DNA of 28,229 bases. Source: Verrucomicrobiota bacterium (GTDB lineage: Bacteria > Verrucomicrobiota > Verrucomicrobiia > Opitutales > Seribacteraceae). The DNA lies in NCBI GenBank assembly GCA_014382645.1, contig JACNJI010000267.1:1-28229 (forward strand), read 5' to 3'. Positions 15,707 through 24,769 of this stretch are shown here, in pieces. The notes under the pieces are model-generated. The model saw nothing but the letters and a program-made list of their open reading frames with translations. It was not told the origin of the DNA and did no database searches. The position numbers were made by a program, and so were the translations under genes. Within the stretch, counting starts at the first letter, position 1. Each line of letters opens with the position of its first letter.

Positions 15707-15767
15707 GAGGAAAAAAAAGGATGAGTAGAAAAACAAAAAGCAGAACCACAGAGTAGCCTGCGTAAGA

Positions 15768-16400
15768 TTAGGGTTGGTTTACATTATCAAGAAAATTTCG
15801 GTAGATTTGCAATCCTTTTGCCTGACTTTTTTCAGGATGAAACTGCGTAGCATGACAATTTCTCGAAGTAATACCGCTGACGAACTCTCCGCCATAATCA
15901 GTTCGTGAGAAAACGATATCATCGTTCTCAGGTTCCACTCGGTAACTGTGAACGAAGTAAAACTGGTCCCCATCAACCAATCCGGCACGTAACCACCTGG
16001 GAGCAGTTTCCGAAAACACTAGGCTATTCCAGCCCATGTGAGGCACCTTGAATTCTGCAGGTAGACAAAATCTAGACACCTTTCCCGGAAAAACGGAAAG
16101 GCCCGGGGCATTGCCCTCTTCCGACCATTCAAAAAGGACTTGTAGACCTAGGCAAATTCCGAAATAGGGCCTATCGGCAGTAATCCATTCCTTCAAGAGG
16201 ACATCGAATCCACTTCTCTTTAAGGTGCCCATGCAATCTGGGAAACAACCTTGCCCGGGAAATACTAGAGCTGATGCATTTTCTGCAGCTGAAGGCTTGG
16301 TTGCCAAAATCACCTCGGAACCTAGGTTCTCGAAAGCCTTCACAACGCTTCGAATATTGCCTGTGCCGTAATCGATTACAGCCAACTTCTGTCTCATCAT
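15768..16400 (-). CDS. hisH: Imidazole glycerol phosphate synthase, glutaminase subunit HisH
   Basis: 210 residues from ATG 16400 (or the next ATG, 16397). A TTG at 16424 is in frame but would add a non-conserved N-terminus. HisH hydrolyses glutamine and channels ammonia to HisF, making imidazole glycerol phosphate and AICAR in histidine synthesis. Motifs: KLAVIDYGTGNIRSV, LVFPGQGCF (oxyanion strand), nucleophile Cys 83 in YFGICLGLQVLF, and HATQFHPEKSQ with catalytic His and Glu. It follows hisB by about 30 bases. hisF and hisA, which usually come next, are not here; gltA follows instead. Confidence 0.95.
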   Translation of the reverse strand: MMRQKLAVIDYGTGNIRSVVKAFENLGSEVILATKPSAAENASALVFPGQGCFPDCMGTLKRSGFDVLLKEWITADRPYFGICLGLQVLFEWSEEGNAPGLSVFPGKVSRFCLPAEFKVPHMGWNSLVFSETAPRWLRAGLVDGDQFYFVHSYRVEPENDDIVFSRTDYGGEFVSGITSRNCHATQFHPEKSQAKGLQIYRNFLDNVNQP

Positions 16401-16431
16401 CACAGGTGCTATGGTAAGTCGCAATAGAACT

Positions 16432-17034
16432 TCACTCGGAAAGCGTACCCTTGGTTGAGGGTATCGCTCCCCCGAGACGAGGTTCGTAACGGGTGGCCGC
16501 GTCTAGAGCACGGGCAAATCCCTTGAACACGGCTTCCACCACATGGTGCGGTTCTTCACCATACTCGAGGCGAACATGAAGGTTGGCTCCAGCTTCATTG
16601 GCAAAAGCCTGAAAAAATTCCTTGAACAAATTCACATTGAAGTCGCGGACAAAAGTGACGGGGGGCTCGGCATTATAAACTAGGTATGGACGATTGCTCA
16701 GATCCAAGGAGACGGTTACGAGGGTTTCGTCCATGGGTAAGACAAAGAAGCCGTAGCGAGTAATGCCAGCACGGTTGCCCAATGCCTTACGCACCGCCTG
16801 ACCTAGGGCCAAACCCGTATCCTCCACAAGATGATGGTAGTCCACTTCAATATCGCCTCGGGCATCCACCGAGAGGTCGAAGAAACCATGACGGGCAAAA
16901 AGCTCAAGCATATGGTCAAAGAAGGGAGCACCTGTATTGATTTCCCCTTTGCCCTCTCCGTCGAGATTCAAAGAGAGATTAACGCAGGTTTCATTAGTCT
17001 CCCGCGAAACTTCACCTATTCGTGTGTTTTCCAT
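16432..17034 (-). CDS. hisB: Imidazoleglycerol-phosphate dehydratase HisB
   Basis: 200 residues, the monofunctional dehydratase without the phosphatase domain seen in enterobacteria. It converts imidazole glycerol phosphate to imidazole acetol phosphate using two Mn ions. The His-rich signatures are present: [34 protein letters not shown] and [19 protein letters not shown], with the closing [13 protein letters not shown] in the middle. The ATG at 17034 lies within the end of hisC (19-base overlap) and has AAGGAG about 11 bases upstream inside hisC, so translation is probably coupled. Confidence 0.96.
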   Translation of the reverse strand: MENTRIGEVSRETNETCVNLSLNLDGEGKGEINTGAPFFDHMLELFARHGFFDLSVDARGDIEVDYHHLVEDTGLALGQAVRKALGNRAGITRYGFFVLPMDETLVTVSLDLSNRPYLVYNAEPPVTFVRDFNVNLFKEFFQAFANEAGANLHVRLEYGEEPHHVVEAVFKGFARALDAATRYEPRLGGAIPSTKGTLSE

Positions 17035-18104
17035 TTCCTTAGAGTCTCCTTCAGCATGATCATTTCGTCCTCCCGTCCAATACTGATGCGTAAGAACGAA
17101 GAAGTCAAAGAATGATTGGGAAAGTGGCGAACAAGGATACCATTTTGCTTGAGATGGGAGAAAAGACTCTGCGCTACTTCAAGACCGACCTCACCGTTAA
17201 TAGTCCTTGGCTCAGTAAAAAGAAAGTTGGCGGCACTCTCGTAGGTTTTCCAGTTGCTGGAGCGAAAGTCATCCAGCGTATTTTTGCGAGTAGCTTTGAT
17301 TTTTCTCGTTGTCTCTCGGAAGTAAGATTGGTCTCGAATTGAAGCAATTGCCGCAGCTTGGGCAAGCCTATCGACATTGTAGACTTCGCGAGCCTTGTTA
17401 AGAACCTCGATAAGCCCAGAATCTCCGAGAGCATACCCGACCCGTAGCCCGGCTAACCCGTAAGACTTCGAAAGAGTTCGCGTAATGATCAGACGAGGAC
17501 AATCGGCGAGCAACCCCACGGCATTGTGTGGCGCAAAGTCAGCATAGGCTTCGTCGGCAACGAGAATCCCAGGGAAACCATTATGAAAAGCACATAGAAA
17601 ATCGTTGGTAAAAGCCGTCCCCGAAGGCGCGTTAGGGGTTGTAAGATAAAATAAATTGGCTCTACAAGCAAGGAGGTCGGACAAATCCAGCCCAAACCCC
17701 TCCTTAAAAGGAACTTCAACAAGTGGAGCATGTTGAAGTGAGGCAAGAACTGAATACAGAGAATAACTGGGAGAAGTCATGCCCGCGGGATGATCGTGAT
17801 CCGTAAAACAACGGGCACAAAGGTTCAAGATATCATCGGATCCATTTCCCACTAATACTTGATTCGGTTCAAGATCATGCAGATCAGCGATTGCTTCTCG
17901 GAGCGGGAAAGAAGTTGGGTTCGGATATAAACGAAGTTTAGAAATTTCATCGTTTATTGCGGCAACAACATGTGGTGAGGGCGGGTAGGGGTTTTCGTTG
18001 GTATTAAGCTTGATTACCTCTTGCCTTCCCAAAGATTGCTCGCCGGGAACGTAGCCGGAATGCACCTGCATATGGGGCAGCACGCGCGAAACGGGAGAAG
18101 ACAC
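17016..18104 (-). CDS. hisC: Histidinol-phosphate aminotransferase HisC
   Basis: 362 residues, typical length. A PLP enzyme of fold type I that makes histidinol phosphate from imidazole acetol phosphate and glutamate. Motifs: [14 protein letters not shown], the PLP phosphate-binding [34 protein letters not shown] with the conserved Asp/Tyr, and [19 protein letters not shown] with the Schiff-base Lys at 213. A C-terminal [12 protein letters not shown] contains the substrate carboxylate Arg. The GTG at 18104 follows the hisD TAA by two bases; an internal ATG at residue 12 is possible but the upstream residues are plausible for the family. The end overlaps hisB by 19 bases. Confidence 0.96.
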   Translation of the reverse strand: MSSPVSRVLPHMQVHSGYVPGEQSLGRQEVIKLNTNENPYPPSPHVVAAINDEISKLRLYPNPTSFPLREAIADLHDLEPNQVLVGNGSDDILNLCARCFTDHDHPAGMTSPSYSLYSVLASLQHAPLVEVPFKEGFGLDLSDLLACRANLFYLTTPNAPSGTAFTNDFLCAFHNGFPGILVADEAYADFAPHNAVGLLADCPRLIITRTLSKSYGLAGLRVGYALGDSGLIEVLNKAREVYNVDRLAQAAAIASIRDQSYFRETTRKIKATRKNTLDDFRSSNWKTYESAANFLFTEPRTINGEVGLEVAQSLFSHLKQNGILVRHFPNHSLTSSFLRISIGREDEMIMLKETLRKWKTHE

Positions 18105-18106
18105 CT

Positions 18107-19408
18107 TTAGTGAAAGTTTTCGAAGCGGATCGCAAGAGAGCGACCGTGAGCATCCAACTCTTCCATAGCGGAAAAACGAGAGATCACTTCATCGGCCTTA
18201 CGAAGAGCCTCAAGATCGTAGCGTACGATACTGGAGCGACGAAGGAAATCGCTAAGACGTAAACCTGCAGAAAAACGAGAGGTTCGGCCCGTAGGCAGAA
18301 CATGACTAGGCCCTGCCGCAAAATCACCTAACACCGTTGGGGTGTAATGCCCTTGAAGAATAGAACCTGCGGTAGTAATTGAGGAAGTAAAACGTTCAAC
18401 CTTTGAATCGTCTATCTGCAGTTCCAAATGTTCCGGAGCTACGAAGTTAGCCACTTCAAACGCTCGTTTTTCGGAGCTAACCCGAATAGTGAATAACCCG
18501 GTTTTGAGAACGTTACGAATGGCATCTCGATGAGAAAGGGTTGCCAGTTGTTTTTCTGTCTCGACAAGGGATAATTGAAGAATCTTTTCGTCCAAACAAA
18601 GGAGAAACACGTTTTCCTTGCCAGAACCATGTTCAGCTTGAGCCAAAAGCGCGGCAGCGACATAAGCGGGGCGGGCAGTCTCATCGGCGACGACCATTAC
18701 CTCGCTCGGTCCGGGCAAAAGGTCTATGCCGACCGTACCGAAAACCTGCCGCTTCGCCTCATTCACATAGACATTGCCTGGGCCGAAAATTTTATCAACG
18801 GGAGCAATCGTTTCTGTCCCATAGGCAAGTGCAGCCACAGCTTGTGCACCTCCCGCCTTGTAAACCTCATCCACACCACAAAGAGAAAGGGCGGCGAGCA
18901 AAGGCGGTGCAATCGTCCCGTCAGGTCTCGGTGGTGTGGTAAGGGCTATCTCAGGAACACCTGCCGCTTTAGCTAAGACTGTCGTCATTATAACAGTAGA
19001 AACTAAAGGCACTTGACCGCCGGGTACATAAATTCCAACTCGCCGCAGAGGATAGTATCGCTCGCCAACGGCACCGCCATGGGAATTAGTAGACATCCAG
19101 TCTTCGCTTTGACAATGAGAATGAAATGCACGAACATTTTCGATGGCTTCCTCGATTGCTGATCGATCCCGCGCCTCGAGGGCTTCTTCGGCCTGATTGA
19201 ATTCGGATGCACTTACGCACTGCTCGGCGGAAGTCAAGGAAGCTCGGTCAAACTGAGAGGTAAAAGACAACAATCCGTCGTCACCGTCCTCACGAACCTT
19301 TTTCAAAATAGAGGTCACTGCACTTTCTACTTCAGGATTTCGAGAAGAACTCGAGATGGACGCGAGTTTCTCAAACAATTCTGAATCTTCCCCGTCTATA
19401 TGCTGCAT
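18107..19408 (-). CDS. hisD: Histidinol dehydrogenase HisD
   Basis: 433 residues. It oxidises L-histidinol to histidine in two NAD-linked steps with a zinc ion. Motifs: RVGIYVPGGQVPLVSTVIM, YKAGGAQAVAALAYGT, KIFGPGNVYVNEAKRQVFG, DLLPGPSEVMVVAD, zinc ligands Gln 257 and His 260 in LLAQAEHGS, catalytic Glu 326/His 327 in FVAPEHLEL, and AAGPSHVLPTGRTSRFSAGL near the C-terminus. ATG start at 19408, 29 bases after guaA; hisC follows after two bases. It opens the hisDCBH block; hisG, usually just upstream of hisD, is not in the window. Confidence 0.97.
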   Translation of the reverse strand: MQHIDGEDSELFEKLASISSSSRNPEVESAVTSILKKVREDGDDGLLSFTSQFDRASLTSAEQCVSASEFNQAEEALEARDRSAIEEAIENVRAFHSHCQSEDWMSTNSHGGAVGERYYPLRRVGIYVPGGQVPLVSTVIMTTVLAKAAGVPEIALTTPPRPDGTIAPPLLAALSLCGVDEVYKAGGAQAVAALAYGTETIAPVDKIFGPGNVYVNEAKRQVFGTVGIDLLPGPSEVMVVADETARPAYVAAALLAQAEHGSGKENVFLLCLDEKILQLSLVETEKQLATLSHRDAIRNVLKTGLFTIRVSSEKRAFEVANFVAPEHLELQIDDSKVERFTSSITTAGSILQGHYTPTVLGDFAAGPSHVLPTGRTSRFSAGLRLSDFLRRSSIVRYDLEALRKADEVISRFSAMEELDAHGRSLAIRFENFH

Positions 19409-19437
19409 TTAGAAAAGGCTTATACTGGGAAGATAGC

Positions 19438-20976
19438 TTACTCCCATTCTATAGTGCTTGGTGGCTTAGAACTCACATCGTAGACAACACGATTTGCTCC
19501 CTTAACTTCATTGATTATTCGATTTGAGACCGTGCGCAATAGCTTGTCGGGCAACTTTGCCCAATCGGCAGTCATCGCATCGCTACTAGTTACGGCACGA
19601 ATTGCAATGACGTTATCGTAGGTTCGTTCGTCCCCCATAACCCCAACGCTCCGGACTGGAAGGAACACGCAAAATGCCTGCCAAAGTTTATAGTATTGAC
19701 GAGAGTTAAACAGCTCTTCCTGAAAAATCGCATCTGCTTCACGGAGAACGCGCAAACGGGCTCGAGTAACTTCACCAATGATGCGTACGGCCAATCCTGG
19801 CCCAGGAAAAGGATGCCGGTAAAGGACATCCTTCGGTAACCCCAAGCCAAGACCAACTTCCCGGACTTCGTCTTTGAAAAGCTCACGAAGAGGCTCGATT
19901 AATTTGAGCTTCATTTTCTTGGGCAGTCCACCCACATTGTGATGACTTTTGATGACAGCGGCCGGATTACCGGCAATAGGAATGCTTTCAATGACATCTG
20001 GATAGAGAGTTCCTTGAGCCAAAAATTCGACACATCCAATGCTTTTGACGGCATCATCAAAAACTTCAATAAAGGTTTTTCCGATGATTTTCCTTTTGCG
20101 TTCGGGGTCAGAAACCCCCTTCAGTCTCTTCAGGAAAAGAGATGAAGCGTTAATCACCTTAAGACGCGAGGGAAAGTTATCACTAAACAGTTGTTCAACT
20201 TCACTTCGCTCATTGAGACGCAGCAGACCGTTATCGACAAAGACACAAGTGAGATTCTCGCCTATCGCCCGATGAAGAAGACCTGCCGCCACCGAGGAAT
20301 CCACTCCGCCACTGAGACCAAGAAGAACTCGCTTGTCGCCTACGACATCGCGAATGTCCAAGATCGTTTTCTTGGTAAAGTCATCGAGACGCCAATCGGC
20401 CTTACATTCACAAATATTTCGAAGGAAATTGTGGATCAGTTCCCTCCCTCCATCCGTATGCTCAACCTCGGGATGAAATTGGAGGCCATAAAAGCGTCGT
20501 TTGGGATCTTCAATCGCGGCAAACTCGGAGTTTTCGGAGGAAGCCACCGCCCTAAAACCTTTCGGAAGTTTCGAGAGACGATCTCCGTGAGAATTCCAAA
20601 CAATAAATTTCGGTGGAAGTCCCTCAAACAGCCCCCCCTTTCTGATCGTTTTAAGTTCCCCTCGACCGTATTCTCTAAGATCGCTGGATTCAGCTTTTCC
20701 CCCGAGCATGTTGCCCATGAGTTGCAAGCCATAACATATTCCGAGAACAGGTAATCCCATACGAAACAAGGCAGGGTCGGGCTTGGGGGCATCCTTCGCA
20801 AGAACACTGGCTGGACCACCGGAAAGAATAATGCCAGACGGGGAAAGCCTCTCTAGTTGTTTAACGGGAGTGTCAAAAGGGAGGACTTTAGAAAAAACAT
20901 TCGACTCGCGAATGCGACGGGCAATGACCTGTGTGTATTGCGATCCGAAATCGAGAACAATAATGGTTTGCGGCAT
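19438..20976 (-). CDS. guaA: GMP synthase (glutamine-hydrolysing)
   Basis: 512 residues, normal for the fused two-domain enzyme. Residues 1-190: class I glutamine amidotransferase with nucleophile Cys 81 in [12 protein letters not shown] and the His 168/Glu 170 pair in [14 protein letters not shown]. About 200-395: ATP pyrophosphatase with P-loop [15 protein letters not shown] (from residue 220). About 395-512: dimerisation domain ending [17 protein letters not shown], the family's fixed C-terminus. It aminates XMP to GMP. ATG at 20976, 20 bases after the small zinc-ribbon gene and 29 before hisD. Its position directly behind the ribosomal cluster is unusual compared with model bacteria, where guaA usually sits with guaB. 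Confidence 0.98.
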   Translation of the reverse strand: MPQTIIVLDFGSQYTQVIARRIRESNVFSKVLPFDTPVKQLERLSPSGIILSGGPASVLAKDAPKPDPALFRMGLPVLGICYGLQLMGNMLGGKAESSDLREYGRGELKTIRKGGLFEGLPPKFIVWNSHGDRLSKLPKGFRAVASSENSEFAAIEDPKRRFYGLQFHPEVEHTDGGRELIHNFLRNICECKADWRLDDFTKKTILDIRDVVGDKRVLLGLSGGVDSSVAAGLLHRAIGENLTCVFVDNGLLRLNERSEVEQLFSDNFPSRLKVINASSLFLKRLKGVSDPERKRKIIGKTFIEVFDDAVKSIGCVEFLAQGTLYPDVIESIPIAGNPAAVIKSHHNVGGLPKKMKLKLIEPLRELFKDEVREVGLGLGLPKDVLYRHPFPGPGLAVRIIGEVTRARLRVLREADAIFQEELFNSRQYYKLWQAFCVFLPVRSVGVMGDERTYDNVIAIRAVTSSDAMTADWAKLPDKLLRTVSNRIINEVKGANRVVYDVSSKPPSTIEWE

Positions 20977-20996
20977 GGGGAACCGTTGCTGACTAA

Positions 20997-21239
20997 TCAG
21001 AAACGCAGACGCAAGTTATTCTTATTGCAAGCCGGACAATCTGCAGTTTCCAGATGGCCTCGAGTTTCGAACAATTGGTCACATTTCACGCAGTGGAAAA
21101 GCGATTGCGCAGCCATTTTTCGGTATTTTTGATCATCCCGATTTTCGTAATGAATCCAAAGATAAAAAGTTCCGGTAATAAAACCTGCAACGCAAAGGAG
21201 GTTCATCCAGATAAACGGGAAGTGAAACAACGAATTCAT
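20997..21239 (-). CDS. Small membrane-anchored zinc-ribbon protein, unknown function
   Basis: 80 residues. Residues about 7-30 form one hydrophobic segment ([20 protein letters not shown]). A short charged stretch follows, then four Cys at 50, 53, 68 and 71 arranged CxxC-x14-CxxC ([10 protein letters not shown] and DCPACNKNN), which should bind one zinc. The C-terminus is basic. The likely arrangement is an N-terminal anchor with the ribbon in the cytoplasm, though topology is not certain. It sits 39 bases after rplQ and 20 before guaA on the same strand, so it is probably co-transcribed. ATG start at 21239; a second ATG at residue 12 would shorten the anchor. I do not recognise a named family. 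Confidence 0.75.
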   Translation of the reverse strand: MNSLFHFPFIWMNLLCVAGFITGTFYLWIHYENRDDQKYRKMAAQSLFHCVKCDQLFETRGHLETADCPACNKNNLRLRF

Positions 21240-21278
21240 CGACGTAACCGCAAGATTGATCGCACCGAACAGACCATG

Positions 21279-22004
21279 TTAATCGTTTTTGGTATCACCT
21301 TTGGAATCATCAGCAGTATTATCGGTAGATTTTTTTTCGACTGGTTCGTCAGCAGAATTTTCGGATAACGTTTCTTCAGTTGTGTCGTCCACATCAGAAG
21401 TTGTTTCTAATTCCGACTCTTGATCATCATCTAAATCAGTAATATTATCTTCGGCAGCGACTGGAGCGACAGATTCCGTAAACTCTCCAGTATCTTCAAC
21501 AACTGCCTCCTCTACATCATCAGCTTCCTCTTGTTCAGTTTTCTTTTGCTTAGACTTCAAAGATTTGGATTTCTTGTCAGTCTTTTTGCCGCTTCCTTTT
21601 CTTTTGCCATAACCTTTATCCGAAGCTTTGACGAATTCGATAATAGCCATGTCGGCTGCATCTCCAAGACGAGGGATTGCGAGTTTATAGATACGGGTGT
21701 AACCACCTGTCCGATTTACAAAATCCTCAGCAAGTTCATCAAAGAGCTTTTGAACGGATTTCTTATTTCTAAGACGAGCGATGGCCAATCGCCGATAATG
21801 AATTTTCTTGGCTGCATCATCTAAAAGATGAGCTTTTTTTGCCAAGGTAATAATTTTCTCGATCGAAGGCCTCAAGGCTTTGGCTTTTGCCAAAGTTGTA
21901 CGGATACGCCCATTTTCAATAAGGGCACAACACATGTTCGCCATCAATGAGAGTCGATGGGCGGACTTTACCCCGAGAAGATGCTTATGCTTTGAGTGGC
22001 GCAT
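21279..22004 (-). CDS. rplQ: 50S ribosomal protein L17 with long charged C-terminal tail
   Basis: 241 residues, about twice the usual 115-130. Residues 1-127 are a complete L17 (MRHSKHKHLLGVKSAHRLSL, ALIENGRIRTTLAKAK, YTRIYKLAIPRLGDAADMA). From about 128 comes a lysine-rich stretch (GKRKGSGKKTDKKSKS) followed by about 90 residues rich in Glu, Asp, Thr and Ser with no predicted fold. L17 sits near the peptide exit tunnel. The tail is encoded in frame with no stop or start sign between and so looks real. ATG at 22004, 20 bases after rpoA, as in the standard alpha operon. Confidence 0.96.
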   Translation of the reverse strand: MRHSKHKHLLGVKSAHRLSLMANMCCALIENGRIRTTLAKAKALRPSIEKIITLAKKAHLLDDAAKKIHYRRLAIARLRNKKSVQKLFDELAEDFVNRTGGYTRIYKLAIPRLGDAADMAIIEFVKASDKGYGKRKGSGKKTDKKSKSLKSKQKKTEQEEADDVEEAVVEDTGEFTESVAPVAAEDNITDLDDDQESELETTSDVDDTTEETLSENSADEPVEKKSTDNTADDSKGDTKND

Positions 22005-22024
22005 GGGAAAGGATGTAAAAGATA

Positions 22025-23023
22025 TTAGTTGGCAGAAGGTTCAAGCAAGCGATTTTCAAACTTCATGCCCAAGGACAATCCGAGTTGCTCCAGTGTCTGT
22101 TTGATTTCATTCAGAGATTTTTTGCCGAAGTTGCGGTATTTAAGCATTTCGGGCTCAGCCTTGGTGGCTAACTCGCCAACAGTTGTAATATTGGCATTGT
22201 TAAGACAATTCGCAGCACGAACGGAAAGTTCGATTTCATTCACGCTCATACTGAGTAAATTGCGCAAGCGATTTTGTTCTTCGCTAACTTCCTTGGTTTG
22301 ACTTTCAAACTGAATATCATCGTCACTGATTTCCTCGAAAACATCAAGGTGATGACGAAGTATTGCCGCAGATTGCTTGAGTGCATCGTCAGGTGTAATG
22401 CGACCGTCCGTATGCACTTCCAAAATAAGCTTATCATAATCGGTCATTTGGCCGACTCGGGTATTCTGTACCTCATATTTGACGAGCGTGACCGGACTAT
22501 ATAACGCATCGACGTTGATTACCCCGAGAGGCTGGTCTTCACTCTTATTGTCCTCCCCGAGGCAAAACCCGCGACCTATCGTAACAGTCATCTCCGCCTG
22601 CACTCGCAACTTGCGGTCCGTCGTGAGGATTACTTGCTTAGGGTTTATAACTTCAACGCCATCAACAGGAGTAATGTCAGCAGCTGTAATCTCACCTTCT
22701 TTTTCTATGTCAAGAGTGAGCTCAAAAGGTTCTGTTTTATGGCAAACCAGAAGGACTTTTTTCAGGTTAAGTACAATGTCGCAAACATCCTCGCAAACGC
22801 CATCTAAGCTCTGAAATTCATGCTGAGCTTGATGAAGCTTCAACGTAGAAATAGCTGCTCCTTCGATGGAGCTCAGCAATACGCGACGAATGGCGTTGCC
22901 GATGGTGTGCCCATAGCCGGACTCAAATGGTTCGGCTATGAATTTCGCGTAAATGTCGGTTGAGGATTCCTCCTCCTTGATGAGACGGTTTGGGAGTTCG
23001 AACTTTCCAAGTCGCTTGGCCAT
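22025..23023 (-). CDS. rpoA: RNA polymerase alpha subunit
   Basis: 332 residues, normal length. The N-terminal assembly domain holds FIAEPFESGYGHTIGNAIRR and VLLSSIEGAAISTLK, the dimer interface that nucleates RNA polymerase assembly. After a linker at about 235-250 the C-terminal domain begins with IELSVRAANCLNNANI and GELATKAEPEMLKYRNFGKK, the helix-hairpin-helix part that binds UP elements and activators. It lies between rpsD (48 bases upstream) and rplQ (20 bases downstream) as in most bacteria. ATG start at 23023 without a visible Shine-Dalgarno. Confidence 0.98.
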   Translation of the reverse strand: MAKRLGKFELPNRLIKEEESSTDIYAKFIAEPFESGYGHTIGNAIRRVLLSSIEGAAISTLKLHQAQHEFQSLDGVCEDVCDIVLNLKKVLLVCHKTEPFELTLDIEKEGEITAADITPVDGVEVINPKQVILTTDRKLRVQAEMTVTIGRGFCLGEDNKSEDQPLGVINVDALYSPVTLVKYEVQNTRVGQMTDYDKLILEVHTDGRITPDDALKQSAAILRHHLDVFEEISDDDIQFESQTKEVSEEQNRLRNLLSMSVNEIELSVRAANCLNNANITTVGELATKAEPEMLKYRNFGKKSLNEIKQTLEQLGLSLGMKFENRLLEPSAN

Positions 23024-23071
23024 AATAAGTATGAGTTGTTAAAAATATGATCTGTTTGAAGTCGGTAAGAT

Positions 23072-23680
23072 TTAGCGACTGTAAAATTCAACGACCAGTT
23101 GCACGTTAATGCTCTGATCGAGTTCCTCCGGATCCGGGAGGCGATCCACGGTTCCTTGAAGCGAATCTACATTTACAGTCACCCAAGCAGGAGTGGGGCG
23201 ATATTGAGCATCTTCGAGGTTGCGAGTTGCGAGTTGCCGTGAAGATGTTTTTTCACGCACACCAACTACATCTCCAGCCGAAACATGAAAATTTGGAACA
23301 TCTACTTTTTTCCCATTAACGAGCATGTGGCCATGGTTGACGAATTGACGAGCTGCTTGACGAGTTCTCGCCAATCCCATGCGGTATACCACATTGTCCA
23401 AACGTGTCTCAAGCATGGTGAGAAAAACTTCTCCGGTTACTCCGGGTTTGGCCTTCGCCTTTTCAAAAGTGTTGCGAAACTGCTTTTCTGTTAGACCAAA
23501 GGAGTAGCGCAATTTCTGTTTCTCGTTTAAGCCGAGACCGTAGTCCTTTAGCTTTCTGCGAATGTTCCTGCCGTGCTGACCAGGTGGGTAGGCTCTGCGT
23601 TCGAATGCCTTGTTCGCAGGGAACAAGGCCATACCAAAGCGACGATTAATGCGAGTAGTGGGTCCAGTATAACGAGACAT
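23072..23680 (-). CDS. rpsD: 30S ribosomal protein S4
   Basis: 202 residues, normal length. Begins MSRYTGPTTRINRRFGMAL; contains YGLGLNEKQKLRYSFGLTEKQ and the S4 RNA-binding domain LDNVVYRMGLARTRQAARQF with VNHGHMLVNGKKVD. It ends in VQLVVEFYSR, the family end. S4 starts 30S assembly on 16S rRNA and in several species represses its own operon. The N-terminal zinc-type Cys residues found in some S4 proteins are absent, so this is the Cys-minus form. ATG at 23680, 29 bases after rpsK. Confidence 0.98.
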   Translation of the reverse strand: MSRYTGPTTRINRRFGMALFPANKAFERRAYPPGQHGRNIRRKLKDYGLGLNEKQKLRYSFGLTEKQFRNTFEKAKAKPGVTGEVFLTMLETRLDNVVYRMGLARTRQAARQFVNHGHMLVNGKKVDVPNFHVSAGDVVGVREKTSSRQLATRNLEDAQYRPTPAWVTVNVDSLQGTVDRLPDPEELDQSINVQLVVEFYSR

Positions 23681-23709
23681 GACTTAAATAAAGTGTGAAA
23701 GAAAATTAG

Positions 23710-24321
23710 TTAAACCCGACGACGCTTAGGGGCACGGCATCCGTTGTGGGGAACAGGAGTCACATCTATAATGGACGACACCTTGAATCCAAGACTCTGC
23801 AGGGAACGCACTGCAGAATCGCGACCCATACCCGGGCCTTTTATCTTTACGATTAGTTCCTTCATGCCGTGAGACATAGCGACCCGACCTGCATCTTGAG
23901 TGACAACCTGAGCGGCATAAGCAGTAGATTTTCGAGACCCTCTGAAGTTACATTTCCCAGAGCTCGACCATGATATGACATTACCCTTGAGATCAGAAAA
24001 GGAGACTTTGGTATTATTAAACGTAGCTATTACATGGCAAATGCCGGAAGTAACATTTTTACTTCCCTTAGCTTTTCGAACCTTCACCTCCTCGATATCT
24101 GTTCCGAGCAAGTCTTTTGCGGTCTCTTCCTTTTTTTCTTTTGTCGCAGAGTTTTCGCCCGCATCAACATCTTTGCCTCCAGTTTCAGAAACAGGAGTTT
24201 CGCTTGCCGGAACTATCTTCGATACTTCCTCAACAATTTCGGGCAAAGCCTTGGAAGGAGGTTCTGAAGACTTTTCCTTATCCTTGTCGCTTACAGTTTC
24301 TTTTAATTCGTCTTTACTCAT
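23710..24321 (-). CDS. rpsK: 30S ribosomal protein S11 with N-terminal charged extension
   Basis: 203 residues against a usual ~130. The S11 core starts at about residue 80 ([20 protein letters not shown]) and runs [50 protein letters not shown] to the closing [12 protein letters not shown]. The first ~78 residues are Glu, Lys, Ser and Pro rich with no recognisable fold. No in-frame ATG occurs between the start and the core, so the extension is probably translated. S11 lies on the 30S platform next to the E site and the mRNA exit. ATG at 24321, 40 bases after rpsM. Confidence 0.95.
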   Translation of the reverse strand: MSKDELKETVSDKDKEKSSEPPSKALPEIVEEVSKIVPASETPVSETGGKDVDAGENSATKEKKEETAKDLLGTDIEEVKVRKAKGSKNVTSGICHVIATFNNTKVSFSDLKGNVISWSSSGKCNFRGSRKSTAYAAQVVTQDAGRVAMSHGMKELIVKIKGPGMGRDSAVRSLQSLGFKVSSIIDVTPVPHNGCRAPKRRRV

Positions 24322-24361
24322 GAGAAAACATTCTTAATGGGAATGGTGTTGTATAAGGGTA

Positions 24362-24736
24362 TTATTTATTGCGAACGACACCCACAGTCTTGCGACCACC
24401 TTTTCTAGTTCGGGCATTAGTGATTGTACGTTGGCCACGTACAGGCAAACCGCGCTGATGGCGCAGTCCACGGTAAGAACGTATACTCTGAAGTCTTTTA
24501 AGGTTAGCGGTGACATCTCGACGAAGATCACCCTCGACTAAATACTTCCGCTCAAGAATGACATTCATTATTTTACTTAAATCTTGCTCACTTAAATCCT
24601 GAGTACGAAGATTCGGATCAATTTGGGCTTCTTCGAGCACACTTCTCGAACGTGTAGGGCCAATGCCATATACGTATCGTAACGAATACTCTATTTTTTT
24701 ACGGTTTGGGATGTCTACTCCGAGCAAGCGAGCCAT
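24362..24736 (-). CDS. rpsM: 30S ribosomal protein S13
   Basis: 124 residues, normal. Begins MARLLGVDIPNRKKIEYSLRYVYGIG, the S13 N-terminal helix-two-turn-helix, and ends in the basic tail LRHQRGLPVRGQRTITNART plus RKGGRKTVGVVRNK that contacts P-site tRNA. S13 forms a bridge between 30S head and 50S. ATG at 24736, 33 bases after secY; this gap is too short for the rpmJ, infA, map or adk genes often found here. No Shine-Dalgarno is visible. Confidence 0.98.
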   Translation of the reverse strand: MARLLGVDIPNRKKIEYSLRYVYGIGPTRSRSVLEEAQIDPNLRTQDLSEQDLSKIMNVILERKYLVEGDLRRDVTANLKRLQSIRSYRGLRHQRGLPVRGQRTITNARTRKGGRKTVGVVRNK

Positions 24737-24769
24737 GATAATTATATGGTTAAAATGAAATTTAAAATG

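Noticed and set aside
15707..15736. TTG start for citrate synthase at 15736
   Set aside because: Adds a Phe/Ser-rich ten-residue stretch foreign to the family; ATG 15706 fits.
16401..16424. TTG start for hisH at 16424
   Set aside because: The added residues do not resemble HisH and two ATGs follow at 16400 and 16397 right before the conserved domain.
24078..24092. Strong Shine-Dalgarno-like GAGGAGGTGA inside rpsK just ahead of the S11 core
   Set aside because: No ATG, GTG or TTG follows in frame at 5-10 bases (the GTG overlaps it), so it does not support an internal start.
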